Assembly (NCBI GenBank): GCA_960531495.1
Contig: OY482864.1
Location: 3,555,773 to 3,619,772, forward strand
Reading direction: 5' to 3'
Length of the DNA: 64,000 nucleotides
Source: Zeus faber
Lineage: Eukaryota; Chordata; Actinopteri; Zeiformes; Zeidae
The translations under genes were made by a program, and so were the position numbers. The notes under the pieces were generated by a model. The model did not search any database. It worked only from the letters and a program-made list of their open reading frames with translations, and was not told the DNA's origin. Shown here piece after piece: positions 1 through 53,700 of the stretch (positions are counted from its first letter, which is position 1; each line of letters begins with the position of its first letter).

Positions 1-149
1 GTGTGTTATCAACAGGTTTTTTGTGTATTACTCTACCTCTGATTGACTGTCAGACCCTTTTACATCACATGGTATCTGAATCTAACTAGTAGTTGGGACC
101 TAGTGCCCTGGAACAATGTCTTAATAATTTCCCTTGGTTCCACTTGTAG

Positions 150-35810
<35,661 letters not shown>

Positions 35811-35828
35811 TATACAGTATAACATAAA

Positions 35829-35834
35829 AATAAA
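35829..35834 (+). terminator. heatr1: heatr1 polyadenylation signal AATAAA
   Basis: Consensus AATAAA starting 19 nt after the stop codon. If used, it gives a very short 3'UTR. A variant ATTAAA near 36035 is a possible distal alternative. Confidence 0.7.
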
Positions 35835-37357
35835 CATTGCCAGCGTTTATGATGTCAATTTTTAATCTTACTTTGTTTGCTGTTTACTATGAATGTGTTT
35901 TTTTTATTCTATTACAAAGAGAGTTTTCTTTATGTTTCTCAAAAAAATCGCATCCTGTATTTCCTTCAGCCACACAAGATCACCGAAGAACTGTCTTTTT
36001 GGATGTTGGAACTGTACTGGCTCCCATCCTCTATATTAAATAATCATATTGTTCTAGGTAAATCAGTGTTTGTCCTTTCTCATAAAATGCTAGTGGTGGC
36101 CTCCGGACTTATCCGACTGGGACAACAGAAAGCAATTTTAGCACGCAATTTATTAGTTAATATCTAACTAACCAGTTATTTAAATCATGACCTTTAAGCT
36201 TATCAGAGGCTAAATGTGGGGATTTTACTTTATGCGCCTCTTGTCCTATTTGGTTGCGTATCGGTGTCTGTGTGTAACAGGAAACAAGTGGTTTATTTCT
36301 TTATCCTTTTATTTAGTGAAAGCATGTTGGGATCAAATGGGGTTTTTTTTAGAAGTAAACTTCATCTTGAATTACACAGCCACAAACTTTTGGTTTTCCA
36401 GGGTAATTTGTGACTCATTTCTCAAACGCTCCCTTGGATTAGCACCTCCGCCACATTTTTTTCCCCCACATTTGAACACCTTACTTTCAGTTTATGCCCA
36501 GTATACACCACAAGAACGCATTTTTCTAGACAGGATCTCTTGTCTTAAAGAGCAACTATCAGGCTCTTTTTTTTTTTTTATGAATTTACAATATTGGGTT
36601 TATGGGGGAGAAGAAAAATAGAGGTATTCACAGGTAAAAAAAAAAAAGTTTCGTTTTTTCAGGAGGGAGCCGTCGTCTCTCTTTTTAGGTGGCCGTGGCT
36701 AATTGCATTATAAAAATGAGTCCAGCTGTAAAGTAAAAAAAAAAAAAAAAAAAGCTGGTTTGACGATTACAAATGCTAGCGATCCCCATTCTTGTGATGA
36801 ATTCCCACCACCTTGAAGTGGAAGGTATTCTGGCCTCTTAAGACACTAGGCTATGTGCCCTCTGGCATTAGTGACCCTGATCCTGTAACTCCTTTCTGAT
36901 GGGTGCAGCCTGATGGCCCTTTGCCTTGGATGGTAAACCCAGACACTGAAATCCAGACTTGTCCTTTTGGCCCTGATTGATTGCTCTGTTCTTCCTTGGG
37001 ATGGAGATGTGGACAGTATTGCAGGTAGTAGCTCAACCATCACCTGTGCGTATAAGACATTGGTGCCTTTTTGTTTCTGGGAAAACATTCCATAGCTGTA
37101 GAAAAGGCCCCGACGAGAGCCAGGTTGCACGCTTCTTGGTGTCTTTGTGACATCACAACTCCTCCTCCATAAAGCTGAGCGTTCAAGCTGTCATAACCCA
37201 AGGTGTGGGTGTTGGGTTCTATGCCAAAGAAGAGGACACGCGCACACATTTATATCAAGAAGGGATCCTCTGAAGCCTGTTTTTAATGGACACCCTGTGG
37301 TTTGGTCATCTTTAAATTCCGGCTGAGCCTCTGTGATCACTATTCCTTCCACATCAT

Positions 37358-37389
<32 letters not shown>

Positions 37390-37428
37390 TGACGCTGTCT
37401 TTTGAGTTTTGGTGGATCCCATGGGTGT
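35835..37428. other. heatr1-arg2 intergenic interval
   Basis: Holds repeat D copy 2 (36545-36742), homopolymer A and T runs, and a short GT run at about 37360-37382. I see no exon-like sequence. Confidence 0.6.
36545..36742 (+). repeat. dispersed repeat D, copy 2 (short form)
   Basis: AGAGCAACTATCAGGCTC, then TACAATATTGGGTTTATGG, then AGGTGGCCGTGGCTAATT and GTCCAGCTGTA: the same end blocks as 8563-9103 with about 340 bp of the middle absent. Confidence 0.55.
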
Positions 37429-37429
37429 G

Positions 37430-37437
37430 TGACGTCA
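37430..37437 (+). promoter_or_regulatory. full palindromic CRE TGACGTCA upstream of arg2
   Basis: Exact 8-bp CREB/ATF consensus, 26 bp upstream of a TATA-like box and 106 bp upstream of the arg2 start codon. A CG-rich ACACGCCCCCGTCCCCCG box follows. This suggests cAMP/ATF-responsive transcription, which is inference from position and consensus. Confidence 0.65.
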
Positions 37438-37462
37438 CGGACACGCCCCCGTCCCCCGCTTG

Positions 37463-37470
37463 TATTTATA
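37463..37470 (+). promoter_or_regulatory. TATA-like box TATTTATA of arg2
   Basis: TATTTATA lies about 73 bp upstream of the ATG, which places a transcription start at about 37493-37500 and leaves a 5'UTR of about 45 nt. A (GT)n run and the CRE lie just upstream. Confidence 0.6.
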
Positions 37471-37542
37471 TTCCGATGGAGACGATCACACTCGTTTCAT
37501 CAGAGAGTGGATCTGTCTCCGGAACGCAACCTCGCCATCACC

Positions 37543-44826
<7,284 letters not shown>

Positions 44827-45026
44827 TGTGAATTAGCCAGGACAGGCTGGCATTAAGGAACTTCCCCAAAAGGACAGAAGCCTGTCTTCGCTGACATGAT
44901 ACTGGGCAGAGGACATCGCCGCCCTTGGTACAATACCAAATCCTTAACATGACGATTTAGGGTTTACAAAGTTTTTGTATAATTCCAAATTATTCCAACT
45001 TCAGGATATCAGATTAAGTGAATTTT

Positions 45027-45032
45027 AATAAA
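45027..45032 (+). terminator. arg2: arg2 polyadenylation signal AATAAA
   Basis: Consensus AATAAA about 200 nt after the TGA at 44824-44826, giving a 3'UTR of about 220 nt. Confidence 0.7.
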
Positions 45033-47688
45033 ACGTCCAGACAGGGGCTGTTTGGAAACCTTCTTCCAAGGTGCTCTCCACCGCAATGGCTTAAAAAAAC
45101 AAAACAAAGATATACTATGTTGTATTAGTGAGTGGGGAAAAAAAGTGTATAAAATATACTATTATTAATATACAAACCACATTGTATTCTTAAAACAGAT
45201 ACATTTTATTTCAAGAAAACAGCTTTTTCCGTCACACACACATACCTACATACATACATACACACAGAGGTCAAAAGGTCCACACATTTCTCTGCATAAA
45301 ATCTAGAAATGTGGAGCTGCATGATGGGCCTCCTGTCTTTACACAGGATTACTTGAGTATTTCATGAACGGCCACACAGTGATCATCCTCTACAGAGGAT
45401 GGATGAAATTGGGGGGGGGGGCGACTCTTCCAGACTCCTCTGGTTTCTGCAGCAAAAAGTGACATGATTATCCGAGCCCAAACCCTTTCACACTCGTTCA
45501 ACTTCTTAGCAACGGATCCAACTACAGTCTACAAATTCTGGACGACAACCAGAGGCAGCACATAATGTAAATACTATCCACCTCACGGATGCGTAGGTCA
45601 AGACCATATTCCAACACGGCCTGTAGCTCAAGAGTATTTATATGCTCCACCTTTACCTGCAGGCGTCCCTTGTTGGCCTGTGCCACCATACCGCATCCCA
45701 ACTGAGGCCAGAGGCATCCGTGACATGAGGTGAGGCTGCTGCTAACCAAGCTCCTTGGACATAAAGTCACTTGAAGGGTCTGCAATAGAGTTCTGCGGAC
45801 ACTGGGAAGAGGTTACCGTAAGATATGCCCCATGCACGCTAGTGTGTCATGTCTCCTCACCAAAAAAATCATCTGTAATACGACACTGTGGCCGAGGGCA
45901 GCGGGCCTTACTGCTTCATCTACAAAGACAAATCATGACAGCCACCGATGGTACCACTGCCGGCAAACACTCCAGGCAATAGTATCCTGGATGACTTTTT
46001 CAACATCCAGGCTCAACCTACAGCATCTGAAAGGTGTATAGGATAGCGTCATTATGCACTGCCTTTGGTTATCAGGAAGAAGGAAATAGATCTTTAGTTT
46101 GAGTGGTCATATATGCTCTTGATACTTGATGCTGGCTGTTAGCCTGGAGTTTGTGAGAATCCTGCCGCTTTGTGTTTCTAATAGATCTAATCTAATAGGT
46201 CATTTAAAGTCCACCTGTATCCATTTATCAACATCCATCCATCGCGCTTGTCGTTATAACGATTTATAGAAAAGGTTTTCTGGAGGACCCAACCCAATTC
46301 TGTTAACGCTGACATTTTCAGAAAACTAGTTGCCAGGCGCTTGCTTGCAATGTCCAATGACTTAACTTGACTTGATTCTTCAAAGCAAGCGTGAGGCAGG
46401 AAAAGTGGGACTTCTGCAATGGTGACATTTGCCTCTGCGAGCTCTATTACTCAAAATGTCCAAATACAGTAGCACGTGCGGCAGCCAGAAGAGTGGCAGA
46501 CGCACATGTTATAAAGAGAAACAGAGTTGGTAGCAGCCTTTTTTAGCTTCATGTGTCATATTCATGTCATACGTGTTCATCTGTTGTTTGTCCCTCGAGC
46601 AAGTCAGTGAATGACCTTCAGGCCGAAATAGACTCCCCAACGCACAAAAACACAAATGCAAAACTGGTATTACACAGATGAGTTCACCAGTTAAAACTGA
46701 ATATTAAAGTCAGGTTAGTGAGGCTACTTTAGTGTTTGGAAGACTTCACAGTACAATATCCCCGTTAGCAAAGCATCACCCTGTGTCAATAACTTGCCTT
46801 TGTTATGGATGACGAAATTCATGTCAATGGAATCAGGCCAAGGTCCAGTGTCAAATACAGTCACAGCAGGGACAATATTCTGGTACAAAGTGATGTAAAG
46901 TAAGCAAACTGCCCGACTAGAGCAGCGGTTCTCAACGCAGGGTCCTTCAAGAGGTTCAAAATGATTCGTGGTTAAACCTCACCCTCCATTACTTCATTTA
47001 CAAGGTGTAAGCACCATCGGGGAATGTACAATAATGACTGTTTTGATCATAGTTTCAGGGTTATCTCTGTAACTTTAATAGTACTAGTAGTAGTAGAATC
47101 TAAGTCTAAATCCCATCACGCGGAAGCTGTTTGCAGATCGGGGTCTAGCCACCTACTAGAATGGTTGGAGGTTTGAGAAACACGTCATATCAGTGACCCG
47201 AGTGTGGTTTTGGCAAAATAACAAAAGAGGCATTTTCTCAAGTTTGAGTAGAATAAATGCAATGTGGCATAAAGTGAGAAATGTGGTACAACACAGGCAA
47301 AAGAAAAAGATACACAATTCAAAATGACGGAAAACAGATCGTTCTGTGGTGAGCCAAAGTGATTGACAGCAGTAGGTTCGTTGGTAGTGCAGCGACACCT
47401 TTTTGTTCTGTTTCCCAAAAGGTTGTGGCAGAGGGAGTGCTGTGTGTGTGTGTGTGTGCGTGTGTCGGGGGGTTATAAAGAAAGAGTGTGCAAAAACCCA
47501 CAACGGAAGGCATCGTCGAAACCACTTAAGACACACCCAACAGGCCCAACAATGTGTCAGTCCATGAGACACGCGGACGCACACTAGAGATAAAAATAGA
47601 TGTGTGGGACCACGTGTGCATGGTGGGGCGCAGAGCTCTGTCCTGGATTGGAGGGCAGGGAGGTTATGGTGGAGGGTGGAGAGAGAGG
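45033..47688 (-). other. tail-to-tail interval, probable p4ha1 3'UTR
   Basis: No convincing coding sequence. On the minus strand the nearest good AATAAA after the p4ha1 stop is at 45205-45210, with a weaker ATTAAA near 47074. If the distal one is used the 3'UTR is about 2.5 kb. A short (GT)n run lies at about 47440-47463. Confidence 0.5.
45205..45210 (-). terminator. candidate p4ha1 polyadenylation signal
   Basis: Minus-strand AATAAA (TTTATT on the plus strand), followed on the minus strand by a GT-rich stretch. It lies only about 175 bp from the arg2 signal on the opposite strand, so the two genes would end almost end to end. Confidence 0.45.
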
Positions 47689-47759
47689 TCAGGCCGTCTC
47701 CGTCAGGTTGCAGCGCCTCCGGAACTCCTGCCCACGCTCATGGATCCACTTGTTGGACA
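47689..47759 (-). CDS. p4ha1: p4ha1 last coding exon
   Basis: Completes Val, then [20 protein letters not shown] and TA before TGA. The C-terminus has no KDEL-type signal, as expected because ER retention comes from the P4HB partner. Confidence 0.93.
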
Positions 47760-50700
47760 CTGTGGGGTTGGGGCGGGGGGGGTTAGGTTAACTGATGCGG
47801 GTGTGATTTCACTTCATGGTCTATTTCTTACGTGTCCAATTACCTAATTGTAGAGATTTTCACAGAAAACAGCAGTACTTTAATGCGCTCTACTCTTAAA
47901 GAACAACACCCCCCCCCCCGAATTCTGTCTTGCAGTTGTTTCCAGCTAGTTTTATCCAAGACCGTGTTCAGGATGTGAAGTTATTTAAAAGTTTAATATA
48001 CAATTACTTCTACATACATTTATCGTCCCGCAACCTATTGCTGCTACAGCGTTCGTAGAGACTATTTCAAATAAAATCTAAGGGCTTTCAATGAGTTTGT
48101 ATCTCTCCAATAAGGACAAAGCAAAGTTGACATTATTTCTTAATTTCTTTTGACATTTGTATAAATGTATGGGAATTTTTCTGTGAGGATCCATGGCGGT
48201 CATGTTTCTGAGGAACATGAGGTGAGGGATTCCGTTACAACGCTGCAAATATTTTCCGATGTTATAAGTGAGGTCATAAAAAAAGGAATCGTGCGCTCTG
48301 CCGTTTTGGAATTCGTCGTGCACATGGGGAGGTGAATGGGAGGACATTGTTGGGACGTCCCCTGCCGGTATGAAATTGACTCACCCCACTTGTTGCCCAC
48401 CAGAACGGGGCAAGCGGCGTGCCTTGTCCTGTAGTCTCCTTCGCCACTGGCGTAGAGATTGTACCAGAACACTGCCGAGCCCTGGAGAAGACAAAAAGTA
48501 CACAGTGTTATTACAATGTTACTACAGAGGACACTGAGCACTAGTGTTTTTTAACAGGAAAATCTAAAACCTAATATTTTTTTTAATGTATTTATATGGG
48601 CACATAAACATGGATAATGCTATCACACCCTTAGCGATTTGCCTTGAATACGGCGGCTAACGAGATTTAATAACGTTTGTGTGAAAAAAAGTAAAAAAAT
48701 AAAAAAATAGGAAAAGCCGACGTATCTGGTTCCACCCTATTATTATCATCTTGGTTTCAAAAAGCAGATACAATTTAAAAAATGCACCTCCTACTCCTTA
48801 TTTGTTACTTATCTAAGACCAGGCGTACACATTTTATTTATAGCACCAAAATAACATTGCAAATATAACACAATTGCATTAGAAATAATAAAAAGTGAGA
48901 CTGATTTGTTTCCCTCCGTAGTGTCACATCAAACAATTATCCCATAACAAATTAGGAAATTTCCTCAAATTAAAGTCATACCATCAAAATGTCAATATTG
49001 TGACCTCCGGAGTAAATAGTTAGCGCCACAACCGTACGCTCAGACGAGAAACAACACGCAGTGACAAAGCGGCCGGAAGTCATCCATTTCCAATGGGAGG
49101 TGGCGACCAGGAGCGACGGGAGAAAGTTGAGCGGAGTTCAACTTTATGCTGTGACGCAGGGCAGCAATTATGTATTTCTGCTGATATGTACGCTAATGAA
49201 CCCTGAACAAACCATTGACTTTGGTTCCTACAAAACCTTTGTTCCCAAAGGAAGCAGCCTATTGTTGCAGTAGCCAGTTTCCCTGTACTTTATTATGTAA
49301 CGCTACGCTATTGATTTACAGATATGTCATTTTAAAAAATCATGTAGGGAAGAAGATTTGGGAGGTAGTTTGGATCCCTGGTGAGATTTATTACACGCAC
49401 AGAAGTAAAAATGTGAAAGTCCAAGTTTGATCTCTGTTGAAGTAAAGTACACGTGGAGATGTCTGTTTGACAAGATGTTTCCAACACTGACAACGCCCCT
49501 ATAAATCGATATAGTTTGATTAAAAACATTTTCCATGTACAGTATTACCTTGTGTCATACATCACAAAGCATATGGTCAGAACACATTTTTTGAGAAGTT
49601 AATCCCCCAGGTATATAAAAAAAATAGTATAATTTAGACTACTATATGTGCCTTTACACACGTATACATCCACAAAGAGAGTTGCAGTAGAAAGGTTGCA
49701 ATGTTTTGTTATTGTATTATTTTTTTGATCATTCGTTGAAGACTGCAAGAGAAAATGAAAAATTAAATCGTACAGACACATGCAGAAGGGGGAAAGAGAA
49801 AGAGGCACAGGAGTGTTGAAGGGGTAGCGGCGGTACTTAATTTGTTAATGTTGTATAAATTTATGTATTTAATCTTATATTTTATGAATAAATATAAAAT
49901 ATAACGGGGCCACTTAAAAATAAATATATATATGCACACAATATCAAATAAATAAATGCAGCTATGTGCAGATTAATCTGTTTATACAGTACGCTGCTAT
50001 GGCAACTACTCATGGTGAGTTGAACAGGAATGCCTAGAAACAACAGCGATGGCTTCTGGTGTGTGTACGGTCATTTGCATGGCTGAGGGAGTAATGCGCG
50101 GTACCTTTTTGGGGCGTACAGCAGCACCTACATCTGTGAAGACTGTAGAGCCTCCGGAAGGGACGTCACTCATCTGCAACATGTGGTGGAGAAACATCGC
50201 AAGTAACATTTGATGTTGCATCTAACTACAGGTAGTGGAACAAAAAAGAAAATAAGACTTCTACAAAAAGAGTACAGTCAGCATTACTTATCAAGGAATG
50301 TTTAGGTTAAATGTTTAAGGTTGTCTATTTGAAATATATGTCGTTAACCCCCTCATATCGTATCGCAGTCCAGGAGGTGGAGCGGCTACGTTTTGATTGA
50401 GCATTATTACCGGACATTTTGGCTGGCAAATTATAATTTATCGTGTTGTTATTTTTAAAGTTAATTTTATCAGGCAAAACCCCCCCCCCCAAAAAAAACG
50501 TAATTACTGGAGCCAAACATCAAGCAAGTGACCTAGTGCTGTAAAGCGTAACACTTCTCCAGGGTTTCGTACCTGAACACCAAAGTTATATAGTGCAAGA
50601 ACAGGCATTGGGGGGGTGTGGGTGGGGATGAAAGAGGTGCCATTCTCCATATTACAAGTCAGTGTACCATCAAAATGATTTTGAAGCTGTTATTTTAAAG

Positions 50701-53700
50701 TAAAGAGAATTCAGGGGATTCAGTGAATTCAGTGAATTCAGTTTCTTAACACATTATACATGTTAGAAAGTAACTGCTGAAAACATGTGGAAAGACTGAA
50801 CGAGGTAGTCTTGAATTGTGGAGTTACACACCATTTTTGTGGTCCGGATTTTTTGGGTGGGGCTAAATTGTGACCCGATGACGTATACAAGGTCATACTT
50901 TGCGTGTCCCCCCAACACTACATAAACACAAGGTCTGAAATGGAGCATCAGTGGTGAAATAGGCTAACCTAAATTAAGCTAAGCTTAGATTCAAGATTCA
51001 AGAGGTTATTTGTCAAATACTGTACATATACATACGGTCATACATATATGCAATGAAATTTCATGACACACGGTGATTGCGCACAATAAGCTCTAAAAAT
51101 ACTAACTTTACTATAATGCGCGTTCGAGTTTAGGTTGAAATGCTGTTTTGGGAATAAACTCCCGGAGTAAAAGGCGCCTTCAGGGAGACTGAACTCATGC
51201 CAACCCGATCCCGTGGTTCCCCTTGGAGTTGTCCCGCGATGTCGCACAGCGAGATGCACAGCAAAGATTCTCCTCTCCGCCTCCCAGCCCCGCAGTCCCC
51301 TAGCGGCGCTTTGAGGTGAGCAACTAGACACACAGGACTGGGTTCAGCTGAATATTTAGACATGGAAGTTACTCCAATGTGAACGTTTATATACTATTAC
51401 GAGGTTAATGCGATTGGGCGTGGTTTCAGCTTCCTCAGCGGACACGCCCCGAGCATCTCAGAGGCTTTTATTTTTTCTCCATGATTTTGTACCAAATTTT
51501 ATTTACAGGTACTACTTACTTAACACCCTACCTGTTTAACAACCGTTCGGACTTACGACCAGCTATCCTACCAGTCTGTATTGTACACAGCCTACAACCA
51601 TGGCCTCAGACTTGGAGGTGCTGACTCTCATCCGGACCACTTCACACTCGGCTGCAAACCACCCCAGTGCGTGCTGGAGGTCACGGTCTGATGAAGCCAA
51701 CAAAACCACATCATCCATAAAAAGCAGAGGTTCCCTACAACTGGCAACTCTGAGGTTCCCAAACCAGACACTCTCCTCACCTCAACCTCATGAATATCAA
51801 AACAGAATCGGGGACAAGGGGCAACCTTGGCAGAGTCCAACACCCACTGAAAACGTGTTTGACTTAATGCCGAGAATACGAACACAGCTCTCACTTTGGT
51901 TGTACAAGGCCCGGATGACTCGTACCAACGGCCCCGGTACCCCATACTCCCTCAGTACCCCCCACAGGATCCCCCGAGGGACACAGTCGAAAGCCTTCTT
52001 CAGGTCCACAAAATACATGTAGACTGGATGGGCAAACTCCCACGACCCCCCCTGCAAGGGTAAAGAGCTGGTCCACTGTTCCACGTCCAGGACGGAATCC
52101 GCATTGATCCTCCTGAATCTGAGGTTCGACAATTGGCCCGAGCCTCCTTTCCAGCACCCTGGAGTGAACTTTCCCGGGGAGGCTGAGTAGTGTGATACCC
52201 CTATAATTAGAGCACACCCTCCAGTCCCCCTTATTTAAAAAGGGAACCACCACCCCGGTCTGCCACTCCACAGGTACTTTACCCAACATCCACGCGACAC
52301 TGAAGAGACGTGTCAACCAAGACAGCCCAACAATGTCCAGAGCCTTCAGCATCTCAGGGCAAATCTCATCCACCCCCTGCGCCTTGCCCCCGAGGAGCTT
52401 TGTAACTGCCTCAGAGACCTCTGCCAGGCATATGGACGTAACTTCCCCCGAGTCTTCAGACTCTGCCTCTTCCCCTGAGGACGTATTGGTCGGGTTGAGG
52501 AGTTCCTCAAAGTGCTCTTTCCACTACCTGACAATATCCCCAGTCCGGGTCAGCATTTCTCCTCCCCGGCTGAACACAGCCTGAGCCAAGCCCTGCTTTC
52601 CCTTTCTGAGTTGCCGCCTTGAAGCCAACCGAAAGTCCTTCTCCATAGCCTCCCCGAACTCCTCCCACACCCGGGTTTTTGCTTCAGTGACCGCCGAAGC
52701 CGCAGCCCTTGTAGCCTGCCGGTACCTGTCCGCTGCCTCGTGAGACCCCTGGGCCAGCCAAGCCCGAAAGGCCTCCTTCTTCAGCTTGACGGCTTCCTTC
52801 ACCACTGGTGTGCACCAACGGGTTCTTGGGTTACCGCCATGACAGGCACCGACTGCCTTCCGACCACAGCTCCTAGCAGCCGCCTCTGCAATGGAGGTTG
52901 GCTGAATGGCCCACTCGGATTCCATGTCCCCAACCTCCCCCGGGATGCACGAAAAATTCTTCCGGAGGTGGTAAATTGAAGACCTCATGGACAGGGGCAT
53001 CCACCAGGTATTCCCAGTTCACCCTCACTACACTTTTGGGTTTACCAGGTCTGTCTGGCAGCCTCCCCCGCCATCTGATCCAACTCACCACCAGGTGGTG
53101 ATTATTTGAGAGCTCTGCTCCTCTCTTCACCCAAGTTTCCAAGACATACGGCCCGCAGATCTGATGACACGACCACAAAGTCGATCATCGATCTTTGACC
53201 TAAGGTGGTCTGGTACCACGTACACTTATGAGCCACCCTACGCTCGAACATGGTGTTCGTTATGGCCAATCCATGACTAGCACAGAAGTCCACTAATAAA
53301 GCACCACTCGGATTCAGATCAGGCAGGCCGTTCCTCCCAATCACCCCATTCAAGTTCCTTCCAGGCGAGGTTCCTTCCTTCCAGGCGCCTCTCACCCTGG
53401 GCAACTCCAGAAAAGGAGAGAGTCCAGCCCCTCTCCAGAGTTTGGTTCCAGAGCCAGTGCTGTGCGTAGAGGTGAGCCCAACTACAGGTACATCTCGTAA
53501 AATTAGAATATCATGAAAAAGTTCAATCTTTTTTGTCACTCATTTCAGAAAGTGAAACCCATATATTATATAGATTCATTACTCATAGAGTGAAATATTT
53601 CAAGCCTTTATTTCTTGAAATTTTGATGATTGTGGCTATAGATAATGAAAACCCAAAATTCAGTGTCTCAGAAAATTATAATATTCCATAAGATCAATAA

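Noticed and set aside
37402..37542. In-frame upstream ATG at 37402 that would lengthen ARG2 by 47 residues
   Set aside because: It lies upstream of the CRE and TATA-like box, and the added residues do not look like a targeting peptide; the ATG at 37543 fits the family.
47554..47847. 97-codon plus-strand ORF over the p4ha1 last exon
   Set aside because: Antisense shadow of the coding exon with low-complexity Gly/Arg composition.
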